A DNA stretch of 64,000 nt, from contig NZ_FODD01000026.1 of assembly GCF_900110255.1 (NCBI RefSeq), positions 62,001 through 126,000 on the forward strand, given 5' to 3'. The DNA is from Actinacidiphila rubida (lineage in GTDB: Bacteria > Actinomycetota > Actinomycetes > Streptomycetales > Streptomycetaceae). Of the stretch, positions 1-8,210 are shown piece after piece. The position numbers and the translations under genes are program-made. Below the pieces are notes generated by a model. The model ran no database searches. It worked only from the letters and a program-made list of their open reading frames with translations, and was not told where the DNA came from. Positions within the stretch are counted from its first letter, which is position 1, and every line of letters begins with the position of its first letter.

Positions 1-635
1 GGAGGTGAGGAGCGGTGCCAGGGGGAATCAGGGGGGAGCACGTGCCGTGCGGCCGCCCACAGGGCGAGGTGGCCGCCCGCGCTGTGGCCGGTGAGTACGA
101 CGCGCCGGGGGTCGACGGTCTCGTCGCCGAGGGCGGCCACGGCGAGTCCGGGCAGCGCGTCGACGGCGGCGGCCACGTCGTCGAGCGTGTCGGGCCAGCG
201 GCCGGCGGGAGGCAGCGCGTCAGGGGCCTCACCCGCGGCCGGACCGGAGAGCGCGTCGGCGCCGTGGTCCGCGGGCTGCTGAGCGACCTGCGCGGCGCCG
301 CCGCGGCGGTACTCCAGCGACGCCACGGCGAAGCCCTGCGCGGCCAGGTGGGCGGCGAGCGGGGACACATGGCCGCGGTCGTAGGGGGCGCGCCAGGCGC
401 CGCCGTGCATGAGGACCACCAAGGGCGCGGGCCGGCCCGGCGCGGAGGCGGGCCGGTAGAAGTCCACCACCTGGTCGCGATGGTCGCCATAGGCCACGGT
501 GACGTCCGGCGGCACCTGTGCGTGCCCGAACGCCGACGCCTCCTCCGCCGCCTCCCGTTCGCCCGGATCCGGCGCATCGGAGCTGTGCCGGGACGCGGAG
601 GCGGGCGGGGACACGTCGGAGGCGGCGTCGGCCAT
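1..635 (-). CDS. Alpha/beta hydrolase, probable kynurenine formamidase (partial, 3' end outside window)
   Basis: ATG at 635 begins 3 bp after the kynU stop, so translation is probably coupled. The 211 visible residues contain an oxyanion-hole motif LMHGGAW near residue 75 and the nucleophile elbow GHSAGG near residue 181, as in HGG-type esterases. The frame runs off the left edge, so the acid and histidine of the catalytic triad are not seen. Inference from position: behind tdo and kynU, this enzyme would hydrolyse N-formylkynurenine to kynurenine, the step otherwise missing between the two. Mammalian-type formamidases belong to this fold. It could also be an unrelated esterase. Confidence 0.8.
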   Translation of the reverse strand, partial: MADAASDVSPPASASRHSSDAPDPGEREAAEEASAFGHAQVPPDVTVAYGDHRDQVVDFYRPASAPGRPAPLVVLMHGGAWRAPYDRGHVSPLAAHLAAQGFAVASLEYRRGGAAQVAQQPADHGADALSGPAAGEAPDALPPAGRWPDTLDDVAAAVDALPGLAVAALGDETVDPRRVVLTGHSAGGHLALWAAARHVLPPDSPWHRSSP

Positions 636-638
636 CGG

Positions 639-1907
639 TCAGGGGGTCCCTTCGAGTACGTCGGCCAGGACGCGTGCGGCCTGCAGCGCGTCGGCGAAGC
701 GGGTGTAGAGCGGGGTGAAGCCGAACCGCAGGATGTCCGGCCTGCGGTGGTCGCCGATGACGCCGCGCTCGAGGAGCACGCGCATGACCTCGCCGGCGTC
801 GTGGCAGCGCAGCGAGACCTGGCTGCCGCGTTCGGCGTGCTCCTGCGGCGTCACCGACTCCACGCGGCCGGCCGGCACCAGCGCGTCCACGCACTCCAGG
901 AAGAAGTCCGTCAGCGCCAGGCTCTTCGCCCGTACGTCGGCGACGGCCACCCCGTCCCAGGCGTCCAGGGCGGTGTCCAGGGCGAGCAGCGACAGGATCT
1001 CCGGGGTGCCGACGCGCCCGCGGACCGCGCCGTCCCCCGGCGCGTAGGCGGGGGCCATGCCGAACGGGTCGGCGTGCGAGTTCCAGCCCGGCAGCGGCGA
1101 GTCGAAGCGCGGCTGCAGCGCGCGGCGGACGTACAGGTACGCGGGCGAGCCGGGCCCGCCGTTGAGGTACTTGTAGGTGCAGCCGACGGCCAGGTCGACG
1201 CCGTCCGCGTCGAGGGCGACGGGCAGCGCGCCGGCGCTGTGGCACAGGTCCCAGACGGCCAGCGCGCCGGCCGCATGCAGGGCGGCGGTCACCGACGGCA
1301 GGTCGTGCAGCCGGCCGCTGCGGTAGTCGACGTGGTTGACCAGGGCCGCGGCGGTCCGCTCCCCCGCCGCCGCGCCGATCTCCGCCGCGGGCACGGGACG
1401 CACGTGGCAGCCGGTCATCCGGGCGGCGGACTCGGCGATGTAGCCGTCGGTCGGGAAGGTCGCGGCGTCCACGAGGATCTCGTCGCGGCCCTCCGGGGCC
1501 ATCCGCACCGCGGCGACGAGCGCCTTGAAGACGTTGACGCTGGTGGAGTCGCCGACGACGACCTGGCCGGGGGCCGCGCCGACGAGCGCGCCGACGCGGT
1601 CGCCGATGCGCTCGGGGGCCGTCCACCAGCCGCTGCCGTCCCAGGAGCGGATGCCGAGCCGGCCCCACTCGCGGCCGACGACGTCGGACAGCCGCTCCAT
1701 GACCCGGGTGGTGGGCGGGCCCAGCGAGTTGCCGTCGAGGTAGACCTCGTCCGCCACCAGCTCGAACCGGTCGCGGACGGATGCGAGCGGGTCGGCCGCG
1801 TCCAGTCCGGCGGCGCGGGCGGCGAGGCCGCCGGCGGCGGCTGTCGCGGACGGAGTGGCGCGCGCGTGGGGCTGCGTCAGCGGCCCGGTCGTCGTCGGCT
1901 CAGACAT
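639..1907 (-). CDS. kynU: Kynureninase
   Basis: 422-aa PLP enzyme that cleaves L-kynurenine to anthranilate and alanine in cytosolic tryptophan catabolism. The sequence has the family blocks: VYLDGNSLGP near residue 52, GDSTSVNVFKAL near 119 and CTYKYLNGGPGSPA near 238, whose Lys is the expected PLP Schiff-base residue. Length is normal. The ATG at 1907 overlaps the end of tdo by 8 bp, so the two are translationally coupled. Anthranilate made here could feed tryptophan re-synthesis or secondary metabolites. Confidence 0.95.
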   Translation of the reverse strand: MSEPTTTGPLTQPHARATPSATAAAGGLAARAAGLDAADPLASVRDRFELVADEVYLDGNSLGPPTTRVMERLSDVVGREWGRLGIRSWDGSGWWTAPERIGDRVGALVGAAPGQVVVGDSTSVNVFKALVAAVRMAPEGRDEILVDAATFPTDGYIAESAARMTGCHVRPVPAAEIGAAAGERTAAALVNHVDYRSGRLHDLPSVTAALHAAGALAVWDLCHSAGALPVALDADGVDLAVGCTYKYLNGGPGSPAYLYVRRALQPRFDSPLPGWNSHADPFGMAPAYAPGDGAVRGRVGTPEILSLLALDTALDAWDGVAVADVRAKSLALTDFFLECVDALVPAGRVESVTPQEHAERGSQVSLRCHDAGEVMRVLLERGVIGDHRRPDILRFGFTPLYTRFADALQAARVLADVLEGTP

Positions 1908-2736
1908 GGCTGCGGGCCGTCCACAGTTCGGGGAAGACGTTCTTGGTCGCGCGCTTCTCCAGCCAGGCCACCCCCGCGGAGCCGCCGGTGCCCTGCTTGG
2001 CGCCCATCGCGCGCCGCGTCGCGACCAGGTGGTCGTTGCGCCAGCGCCAGACGAGCTCGGCGACGTCGGTGAGCAGTTCGCCGAGGCGGACCAGGTCGGA
2101 GTCCTGGTCGGGGTCGGCGTAGACGCTCTGCCAGGCGGCCTCGACCTCGGGGTGCGGCTCGTAGCGCAGGCTCGGGTCCCGCTCGAGGACCACGGCCGGC
2201 ACGGCGTACCCGCGGCGGGCCAGCAGCCGCAGCACCTCGTCGTACAGGCTCGGCTCCGTGAGGGCCTTCTCCAGCTCGGCGTGGGCGCTGGGGGTGCCCC
2301 GGTGCGGCACGAGCATGGACGCGGACTTCTCGCCGAGCAGGAACTCCAGCCGCCGGTACATCGCGGACTGGAACCCGGAGCCCTCGCCGAGGGCCGAGCG
2401 GTACGCGTTGAACTGGGCGGGGGTGAGGTGGGCGATCGGCTTCCAGGAGGCGTTGAGCGACTCCAGCTCGGGCAGGCTGCGGCGCAGGGCGGCCATCGCC
2501 CGCGGCAGGTCGTCCCGGCGCAGGGCGGCGGCCGCGGTGGTCCACTCGTGGACCAGCAGGGTGAACCACAGCTCCATGACCTGCGTGGTGACGAGGAACG
2601 CCATCTCGCCTGGTTCGTCGGACAGCGGGTGCTGCAGGTGGGTGAGGACGGACGCCTGCACGTAGTCCTCGTAAGGGGTCGTGCCCTCGAACGAGAGGTT
2701 CGGGGTCGCCGCCTCTTCGGTCGGTGCATCGGACAT
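1900..2736 (-). CDS. Tryptophan 2,3-dioxygenase
   Basis: 278-aa heme dioxygenase converting L-tryptophan to N-formylkynurenine, first gene of the tdo-kynU-hydrolase operon. Typical motifs are YEDYVQ (substrate FxxY-type region), GEGSGFQSAMYR, and the C-terminal heme-ligand block WRNDHLVATRRAMG followed by GTGGSAG. The ATG at 2736 follows a good GGAGGT ribosome site. The upstream gap of about 85 bp must hold the operon promoter, but no clear hexamers or operator are seen. Confidence 0.95.
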   Translation of the reverse strand: MSDAPTEEAATPNLSFEGTTPYEDYVQASVLTHLQHPLSDEPGEMAFLVTTQVMELWFTLLVHEWTTAAAALRRDDLPRAMAALRRSLPELESLNASWKPIAHLTPAQFNAYRSALGEGSGFQSAMYRRLEFLLGEKSASMLVPHRGTPSAHAELEKALTEPSLYDEVLRLLARRGYAVPAVVLERDPSLRYEPHPEVEAAWQSVYADPDQDSDLVRLGELLTDVAELVWRWRNDHLVATRRAMGAKQGTGGSAGVAWLEKRATKNVFPELWTARSHV

Positions 2737-2821
2737 GGCTTACCTCCAGAGCGTGGCCCGGGGTCACCGGGCTGTGCCGAGATCATCTGCGGTCCCGGCC
2801 GATCCGGCAAGGCCCGCAGGA

Positions 2822-3688
2822 TCAGGCGGTCGGCGGTCCCTGGATGTAGTGTCCCGCGCTGTCGTACGGCCACGCGTTGGCGATGCACCCGTGCAGACCC
2901 TTGATCTGCTGCATCATCACGGGCGCGAGCTTGCCCGGACCCGGGCAGGCCTCGTGGCCGTGGCCGATGCGGTGCCCGACCTCGTGGTTGATGATCAGCG
3001 CCCGGTACTCACCGATCGGGCCGCTGAACTCCGGCGAGCCCAGCATCCAGCGCTTGAGGTTGACCACGACGGTCGCACCGACGTCGCAGTTCACCTCGCC
3101 GTGGGTGAGCAGGCCAGCCTGCCCGCAGATGGCGTCCACCGTGTTCGGGGTCGCGATCTTGATGACGAAGTCGGCGTATCCGGACGAGACGAGCTGGAAG
3201 CCGTCGTGGCCGTCCGCGGTCCAGCCGCGCGGGTTGGCCAGGATCTGCGCGATCTCCTGGGCCGCGGCGCTGGACGACAGGTCGATGCCGCCTTCGACCT
3301 GCACCTTGTAGCGGCGGATGCGGCCCTGCCCGGACGCGGTCCCGTTGGCCCTGGCCGTGGTGAAGGTGCCGCTGCCGGAGTTCGGGACCTTCGGCGGCGC
3401 CGTCTTCGTCGGCGTGGGCGTCGGGGACGGCGTGGTGCGGGTGGGGGTCGGCGTGGTCGCGGTCGCCGTACCTGGCAGGCTGCCCTCGACGTCCGAGGCC
3501 CCGGCCGGAGGTGTGGTGGCGGCGCTCATCCCGTCCTCGAGCGCGGCCGCGGAGCCGCCGTGCCGGGAGTCCCAGGCGGCGTACCCCACCCCGCAGCACA
3601 GGGCGACGACGCAGGCCGCGATGAATGCCGCTATCGCGGCACGACGAGTGGACCGTCCGCGGCTGCGCTGACGGCGGCGATCTGCCAC
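2822..3688 (-). CDS. DUF3152 secreted metalloprotease-like protein
   Basis: 288 aa. The basic N-terminus (RRRQRSRGRSTRR) is followed by a membrane helix near residues 20-40, a Pro/Thr-rich linker (PTPTRTTPSPTPTPTK) and an extracellular DUF3152 domain. The domain has NHEVGHRIGHGHEACPG, a zincin HExxHxxGxxH-like signature. Peptidase activity is inferred from this motif only. I chose GTG at 3688 because GGGGGGAG lies about 7 nt before it. An in-frame ATG at 3718 would add 10 residues. Several cysteines in the exported part could form disulfides. Confidence 0.85.
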   Translation of the reverse strand: MADRRRQRSRGRSTRRAAIAAFIAACVVALCCGVGYAAWDSRHGGSAAALEDGMSAATTPPAGASDVEGSLPGTATATTPTPTRTTPSPTPTPTKTAPPKVPNSGSGTFTTARANGTASGQGRIRRYKVQVEGGIDLSSSAAAQEIAQILANPRGWTADGHDGFQLVSSGYADFVIKIATPNTVDAICGQAGLLTHGEVNCDVGATVVVNLKRWMLGSPEFSGPIGEYRALIINHEVGHRIGHGHEACPGPGKLAPVMMQQIKGLHGCIANAWPYDSAGHYIQGPPTA

Positions 3689-3814
3689 CAAAACTCCCCC
3701 CAGGGGGCGCAGCGACATCCCTGGCCCCGGCCCCCCGCGGCGCTTCGGTGCTGCGCATCGACGTTCTGCGTGCAACAGGGGTCACCCTCGCACACAAGTA
3801 CGTGGATATGCCAA

Positions 3815-3856
3815 GCGGCGGCCGGCTGTGGCAAGACTGCGACAATCGGCCGCCGC
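3815..3856. terminator. Hairpin, 3' of the DUF3151 gene
   Basis: Perfect 10-bp inverted repeat, GCGGCGGCCG at 3815-3824 with its complement at 3847-3856, and a 22-nt loop. It lies just past the stop of the minus-strand DUF3151 gene. There is no T-run, which is usual for Streptomyces terminators. Confidence 0.6.
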
Positions 3857-3876
3857 GGAAGGGCTCTCGCCGCAGG

Positions 3877-4290
3877 TCAGCCCAGGGTGTCGGCCGCCGT
3901 CGGGGAGCTGTCGCGCAGGAAGGCGGTGCAGCGCTCGTACTCGTCGTCCTCGCCGATGGCCTGTGCGGCGCGGGCGAGGGCGTGCAGGGCCCGCAGGAAC
4001 CCGCGGTTCGGCTCGTGCTCGAACGGCACCGGGCCGTGGCCCTTCCAGCCCGCCCGGCGCAGCGCGTCCAGGCCGCGGTGGTATCCGGTGCGGGCGTAGG
4101 CGTACGACTCGACGACCCGGCCGCCCTCGAAGGCGTCGTCGGCCAGCCGGGCCCAGGCCAGCGAGGAGGTGGGGTAGCGCGCGGCGACCTCGGCGGGCGT
4201 GGCGCCGGAGGCGAACATCTCCCGCGGTCCCGGGTCGTCGGGCAGGTGCGTCGGGGCGGGACCCCCGAGCAGGTTCTCGTGAATGGACAT
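3877..4290 (-). CDS. DUF3151 family protein
   Basis: 137-aa cytosolic protein of an actinobacterial family of unknown function. It is recognisable from the N-terminal LLGGPAPTHLP, the central YPTSSLAWARLADDAF and the GYHRGLDALRRAGWKG segment. It is all-helical in appearance and resembles a TPR-like fold. Nothing in it shows a catalytic site. It lies downstream of fba on the same strand, but a strong hairpin at 4316-4353 separates them, so it probably has its own promoter in the short gap or depends on read-through. Confidence 0.85.
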   Translation of the reverse strand: MSIHENLLGGPAPTHLPDDPGPREMFASGATPAEVAARYPTSSLAWARLADDAFEGGRVVESYAYARTGYHRGLDALRRAGWKGHGPVPFEHEPNRGFLRALHALARAAQAIGEDDEYERCTAFLRDSSPTAADTLG

Positions 4291-4315
4291 GGACTCCAGT
4301 CTGCCCCAGCGGCCA

Positions 4316-4353
4316 CGCGAAGGGCCCCCGGCATCTGCCGGGGGCCCTTCGCG
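4316..4353. terminator. Strong terminator after fba
   Basis: 18-bp perfect inverted repeat (4316-4333 with 4336-4353) rich in GGGCCC, located about 45 bp past the fba stop. It should fold into a very stable hairpin and work in either direction. Confidence 0.85.
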
Positions 4354-4398
4354 TGCGACGTGGGACCGCGTCCTCCCGCGGAGGGGGCGCGGACGCCG

Positions 4399-5421
4399 TT
4401 ACTTCAGCTTCCGGCCCGTGGAGCGCAGGTTCTCGGCGGCGACGACCACGCGCGCGGCCATGCCCGCCTCGGCGGCCTTGCCCCAGACGCGCGGGTCGTA
4501 GGCCTTCTTGTTGCCGACCTCGCCGTCGACCTTCAGCACGCCGTCGTAGTTGGCGAACATGTGCCCCGCGACCGGCCGGGTGAAGGCGTACTGCAGGTCG
4601 GTGTCGATGTTCATCTTGACGACGCCGTTCTCCAGCGCCTCGTCGATCTCCTCCTGCGTGGAGCCGGAGCCGCCGTGGAAGACGAAGTCGAACGGGTTGG
4701 ACTTGCCGGCCTTCTGGCCGACCGCGTCCTGCAGCTCCTTGAGGATGCCCGGGCGCAGCACCACGTTGCCCGGCTTGTACACGCCGTGCACGTTGCCGAA
4801 GGAGGCGGCGAGCAGGTAGCGGCCGTGCTCGCCGAGGCCCACCGCGTCGACCGTGCGGAACGCGTCGTCGACCGTGGTGTAGAGGGACTCGTTGATCTCG
4901 TGCGAGACACCGTCCTCCTCACCGCCGGTCGGGGTGATCTCCATCTCCAGGATGATGTGGGCCTTCACGGCCTCGGCGAGCAGTTCCTTGGCGATGGCCA
5001 GGTTGTCGTCGAGGGTCTCCGCGGAGCCGTCCCACATGTGGGACTGGAACAGCGGGTCGCGGCCGGCGGCCACGCGGTCCTGGGAGATCTTCAGCAGCGG
5101 GCGGACGTAGCCGTCCAGCTTGTCCTTCGGGCAGTGGTCGGTGTGCAGCGCGACCGTGACCGGGTACTTCTCGGCGACGATGTGCGCGAACTCGGCGAGC
5201 GCCACCGCACCGGTGACCATGTCCTTGCTGTACTGGCCGCCCAGGAACTCGGCGCCGCCCGTGGAGATCTGGATGATGCCGTCGCTCTCCGCCTCGGCGA
5301 GACCGCGCAGCGCGGCGTGCAGCGTCTGCGACGAGGTGACGTTGATCGCCGGGTAGGCGAACTTGCCCGCCTTCGCGCGGTCGAGCATCTCGTTGTAGAC
5401 CTCGGGGGTTGCGATGGGCAT
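4399..5421 (-). CDS. fba: Fructose-bisphosphate aldolase, class II
   Basis: 340-aa zinc aldolase of glycolysis and gluconeogenesis, reversibly splitting fructose 1,6-bisphosphate to DHAP and glyceraldehyde 3-phosphate. Visible motifs are HTDHCP near residue 100 (catalytic Asp and zinc His), GGEEDGV, HGVYKPGNV with a zinc His, HGGSGS for phosphate binding and NIDTDLQYAF. The length fits the class IIA subgroup. The start is ATG 5421 with GAGGAGC just upstream. The gene stands alone between two strong hairpins. Confidence 0.97.
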   Translation of the reverse strand: MPIATPEVYNEMLDRAKAGKFAYPAINVTSSQTLHAALRGLAEAESDGIIQISTGGAEFLGGQYSKDMVTGAVALAEFAHIVAEKYPVTVALHTDHCPKDKLDGYVRPLLKISQDRVAAGRDPLFQSHMWDGSAETLDDNLAIAKELLAEAVKAHIILEMEITPTGGEEDGVSHEINESLYTTVDDAFRTVDAVGLGEHGRYLLAASFGNVHGVYKPGNVVLRPGILKELQDAVGQKAGKSNPFDFVFHGGSGSTQEEIDEALENGVVKMNIDTDLQYAFTRPVAGHMFANYDGVLKVDGEVGNKKAYDPRVWGKAAEAGMAARVVVAAENLRSTGRKLK

Positions 5422-5536
5422 CGTGTCCGCTCCTCGTGGTTCTGCGGGTGGTCCTGCTGGCGTGGCGACGTCATCGTCGCCCTTATCTTCCCAGACTCGA
5501 ACGGATACACCACCTCGGTGCCCGCCAGGCATGCGA

Positions 5537-5576
5537 CGGCCCCCGGAGGGTTTCACGTGAAACCCTCCGGGGGCCG
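5537..5576. terminator. Hairpin terminator after pyrE, built around a parS core
   Basis: A 40-nt perfect palindrome (20-bp arms centred at 5556/5557) between the pyrE stop and the fba start. As RNA it would be a terminator-like stem. At its centre is the parS sequence listed separately, so one palindrome may serve both purposes. Confidence 0.75.
5550..5563. promoter_or_regulatory. parS centromere-like site (ParB binding)
   Basis: GTTTCACGTGAAAC is an exact match to the 14-bp parS core bound by ParB in Streptomyces. In this genus many such sites cluster within a few hundred kb of oriC. The neighbouring core genes fit that region. The site is intergenic, as parS sites usually are. Confidence 0.8.
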
Positions 5577-5661
5577 CCCAACCGCAGGCCGGAGCAGGCG
5601 AGTCGGCCGTGCCGGCCACCGCGTGGCCGGCCACCGGCGGGTCGCCGCGGACCGGGTGCCG

Positions 5662-6204
5662 TCAGTCCAGGCCGAGGTCGGCGAGCGAGTACGCGGCGAG
5701 GTAGGGCAGGCCGGCCTCGGTGATCTTCGGCGCGGCGCCGCGGTCGACGATCACCGCGACCGCCACGACCTCGCCGCCCGCCTCCCGCACGGCCTCGACC
5801 GCGGTGAGCGGGGAGCCGCCGGTCGTCGAGGTGTCCTCGACGACCAGCACGCGGCGGCCCTTGACCTCGGTGCCCTCGATCCGGCGCTGCAGCCCGTGCG
5901 CCTTGGTGGCCTTGCGCACCACGAACGCGTCGAGCCGGCGGCCGCGCGCGGCGGCCGCGTGCAGCATCGAGGTGGCCACCGGGTCGGCGCCCAGCGTCAG
6001 GCCGCCGACCGCGTCGAAGTCCAGGTCCTCGGTCAGGTCGAGCATCACCTGCCCGGCGAGCGGCGCGGCCTCCCCGTCCAGCGTGATCCGGCGCAGGTCG
6101 ATGTAGAAGTCGGCCTCAAGCCCGGACGAGAGGGTCACCTTGCCGTGCACGACGGCCTTGTCCTTGATCTGCCCCAGCAGGGCAGCGCGTACGTCGTCGC
6201 TCAT
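5662..6204 (-). CDS. pyrE: Orotate phosphoribosyltransferase
   Basis: 180-aa enzyme of pyrimidine synthesis joining orotate and PRPP to give OMP. The PRPP-binding loop VLVVEDTSTTGG lies near residue 117, and KVTLSSGLEADFYIDLRR near 22 gives the orotate-binding N-terminal signature. KATKAHG near 98 carries the catalytic lysine. It starts at ATG 6204, about 35 bp after the epimerase gene ends, so the two are probably co-transcribed. Confidence 0.95.
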   Translation of the reverse strand: MSDDVRAALLGQIKDKAVVHGKVTLSSGLEADFYIDLRRITLDGEAAPLAGQVMLDLTEDLDFDAVGGLTLGADPVATSMLHAAAARGRRLDAFVVRKATKAHGLQRRIEGTEVKGRRVLVVEDTSTTGGSPLTAVEAVREAGGEVVAVAVIVDRGAAPKITEAGLPYLAAYSLADLGLD

Positions 6205-6240
6205 GCCGACGAGACTAACCGAGGCCGCGGCGCCGCCCGG

Positions 6241-7038
6241 TCAGCCGATGCGGTGCCAGGTCCACTCGGTGGTGATCTCCAGCGGGTCGATCGGGGTGAC
6301 CAGGCGCGGCAGCGTGTTGAGGCCGTTCGGCGGACCGGACTGCGGCTCGACGCAGACCGCCTCGGGCTGCTCGGTGTAGATCACCGCCCACTCGGACGGG
6401 CTGGTGATCCGCAGGCGCATCTCGCCCGGCCAGTTCAGCGTGACGTCGACGCCGTCGGGCATGCCGAAGCAGTCGTCCCACGGGCCCGGCTTGGGATCGA
6501 TCCGGTTGCCGTTCGGCAGGTGGTTGTCGCCCCGCTCCTCCTGCCAGTCCGCGCTGAACGTCAACTCGACGTCCTGGCCGCCCTGACCGAGGTTGCGCAG
6601 CCACCAGGGGTGCCAGCCCGCCTGCGCGGGGAAGGAGTCGCCGGTCGCCTCGACGCTCAGCGTCAGCTTCACGCTGTGCGGGGAGAGTTCGACGGTCTGG
6701 GTGACCCGGCCGGGGTACGGCCACGGGTCCGCGAGGTCGAAGTAGTGCGCCGCGGTGGTCTCCGTGGCGGGCGCGGCCTCGTGCCACACGGAGTGGCGGC
6801 CGGTGCCGTGGATCGCGTGCGGCGGCGCGTCGACGGGCAGCTGGTGCGTCACCTGCCCGTTGCGGAACTCGCCGTTCTCGGTCCTGCCGCACCACGGCAC
6901 CATGATGAAGGCGCCGAATTTCTCGCCCTGGCGCAGGAGTTCCGTCCCGCCGACCTTCAGCGAGGCGATCCGGCAACCGTGCTCGGGCTGCAAGGTCAGT
7001 TCGGCGTCGCCCGCCGTCAGCGTCGTGTCGTTGTGCAC
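6241..7038 (-). CDS. Aldose 1-epimerase family protein
   Basis: 265-aa beta-sandwich protein of the GalM fold that interconverts alpha and beta anomers of aldoses. HAIHGTGRHSVW near residue 73 and HPWWLRN near 144 carry the two expected active-site histidines. EPQSGPPN near 232 carries the expected catalytic glutamate. It is shorter than GalM (about 340 aa), as in the YeaD/LacX-like subgroup, so the sugar is not known. It lies directly upstream of pyrE on the same strand. Confidence 0.85.
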   Translation of the reverse strand: MHNDTTLTAGDAELTLQPEHGCRIASLKVGGTELLRQGEKFGAFIMVPWCGRTENGEFRNGQVTHQLPVDAPPHAIHGTGRHSVWHEAAPATETTAAHYFDLADPWPYPGRVTQTVELSPHSVKLTLSVEATGDSFPAQAGWHPWWLRNLGQGGQDVELTFSADWQEERGDNHLPNGNRIDPKPGPWDDCFGMPDGVDVTLNWPGEMRLRITSPSEWAVIYTEQPEAVCVEPQSGPPNGLNTLPRLVTPIDPLEITTEWTWHRIG

Positions 7039-7124
7039 ACGACGAGCCTAGCGGGCACCTCGCGGCGCCCCCACTCGGCGCACCTGCTCGGCCGGGGCTC
7101 CCCCGTGGGTCCCGCAGGCCGGGC

Positions 7125-8000
7125 TCACCTGCGGCGGCGCAGCACCCGTCCGACGACGACGGCCGAGGCCAGCAGCGCGGCGGCGGCGGGCGCGGCCCAG
7201 CGCAGGGTCGCCGTCGCGGTCCCGGAGTCCGGCGCGGGCACCGGCGCGTAGCGGCCGCGCGGCGGCGCGTGGTCGACCTCCTCGGCGCTGCGGCCGATCA
7301 TCGTGCGGCGGGCGTGCGCGGCCTCGGCCGGCGTCACCAGGTCGTCGAGCGCGGCGGCGCTCTCCGGCACCTCGACCTCCACCTCGACCAGCTCGAACTC
7401 TTCCAGGTCGGAGGACGGCACGGGCTCGCCGTCGTCGTCCACGACGTCGGGGACGTCGTCATCGTCGCGGGCGTCGGGGGCGTCGCCGGGGGGTGCGGGC
7501 TCCTCGGCCCGGTCCTCGGGGGCCTCCTCCGCCGCGACGGGCATGTCGCCCTCCGGGGCGTTGGCGGCCAGCTCCGCGGAGAAACGGTCCAGCAGGCGCC
7601 GCAGGGCGGACTCCACCACCGCGTCGTCGTACGAGGTCAGGCGGCCGTCGGCCTCGGCGCTGCCGCGGAACGTCAGCGCGGTGCCGGGCTCGGGCTGCTC
7701 GGTGGCCGCCAGGATCAGCTCGGCGCTGGCCTTCACCGTGCCGGTGCCGCGAACCTCCTCGCCCTGGGCCTCCAGGGTGAACGGGGACGCGTCGCCGGTC
7801 AGCGTGACGGTGCCGCGGTAGGTGACGGTCGAGCCGGCGACGCGCAGCCGCAGGCGGCCGCGGGCCCCGTTCGGCGGCGCGTCCGTGGCCTCGGCACGGT
7901 CGGGCTGCCAGCCCGGGAGGCTCGCGGCGAGCACCGCCGGTGAGCGGAGCGCCTGCGTCAGGCGGGCCGGGGGGATCGGGACGAAGGACTCGTGCTCCAT
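7125..8000 (-). CDS. SRPBCC (CoxG-like) protein with C-terminal membrane anchor
   Basis: 291 aa. Residues 1-150 match the CoxG/SRPBCC hot-dog-like lipid- or cofactor-binding family (start MEHESFVPIPPARL, then GDASPFTLEAQGEEVRGTGT). Next come an acidic linker rich in Glu, Asp and Pro (residues 160-260) and a final helix AAPAAAALLASAVVVG followed by RRRR, which should fix the protein in the membrane with its bulk in the cytoplasm. Members of the family are found with molybdenum hydroxylases, but none is nearby here. The ligand is unknown. Confidence 0.8.
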   Translation of the reverse strand: MEHESFVPIPPARLTQALRSPAVLAASLPGWQPDRAEATDAPPNGARGRLRLRVAGSTVTYRGTVTLTGDASPFTLEAQGEEVRGTGTVKASAELILAATEQPEPGTALTFRGSAEADGRLTSYDDAVVESALRRLLDRFSAELAANAPEGDMPVAAEEAPEDRAEEPAPPGDAPDARDDDDVPDVVDDDGEPVPSSDLEEFELVEVEVEVPESAAALDDLVTPAEAAHARRTMIGRSAEEVDHAPPRGRYAPVPAPDSGTATATLRWAAPAAAALLASAVVVGRVLRRRR

Positions 8001-8130
8001 GCGGCGGAGCCTACCCAGCCGGGGCCTTCCTTGACGTTCCACGTCCCCGGGTTTTCCTCTCCCCGTCCCCGTTCCGTCCAACGGGGTGCCAACGGGGTGC
8101 CCCCGGGGCTTGCTCGGGGTGTGCCGCGCC

Positions 8131-8164
8131 GTTGTGGCTTGTCGCGCAGTTCCTCGCGCCCCTG
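8131..8164 (-). repeat. 34-bp REP-like unit, copy 1
   Basis: First of seven copies in the window of a palindrome-rich unit with core GCGCAGTTCCYCGCGCCCCT. The others are at 8211-8244, 8571-8602 (opposite strand), 8758-8790 (opposite strand), 19408-19441, 19487-19520 and 19864-19897 (opposite strand). All lie in the two non-coding blocks. Strand is given as minus by convention, taking AGGGGCGCGGGGAACTGCGC as the forward form. Confidence 0.8.
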
Positions 8165-8210
8165 CGGCTTCCGGGGTGCCTCGCGCTGCGCGCTGCCGTC
8201 TGACGGTCTC

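Noticed and set aside
3625-7251. 1208-codon open frame on the plus strand
   Set aside because: It lies opposite fba, pyrE and the epimerase, all with clear family motifs. Its protein is Arg/Gly/Val/Asp-rich with no domain, as expected of an antisense frame in high-GC DNA.
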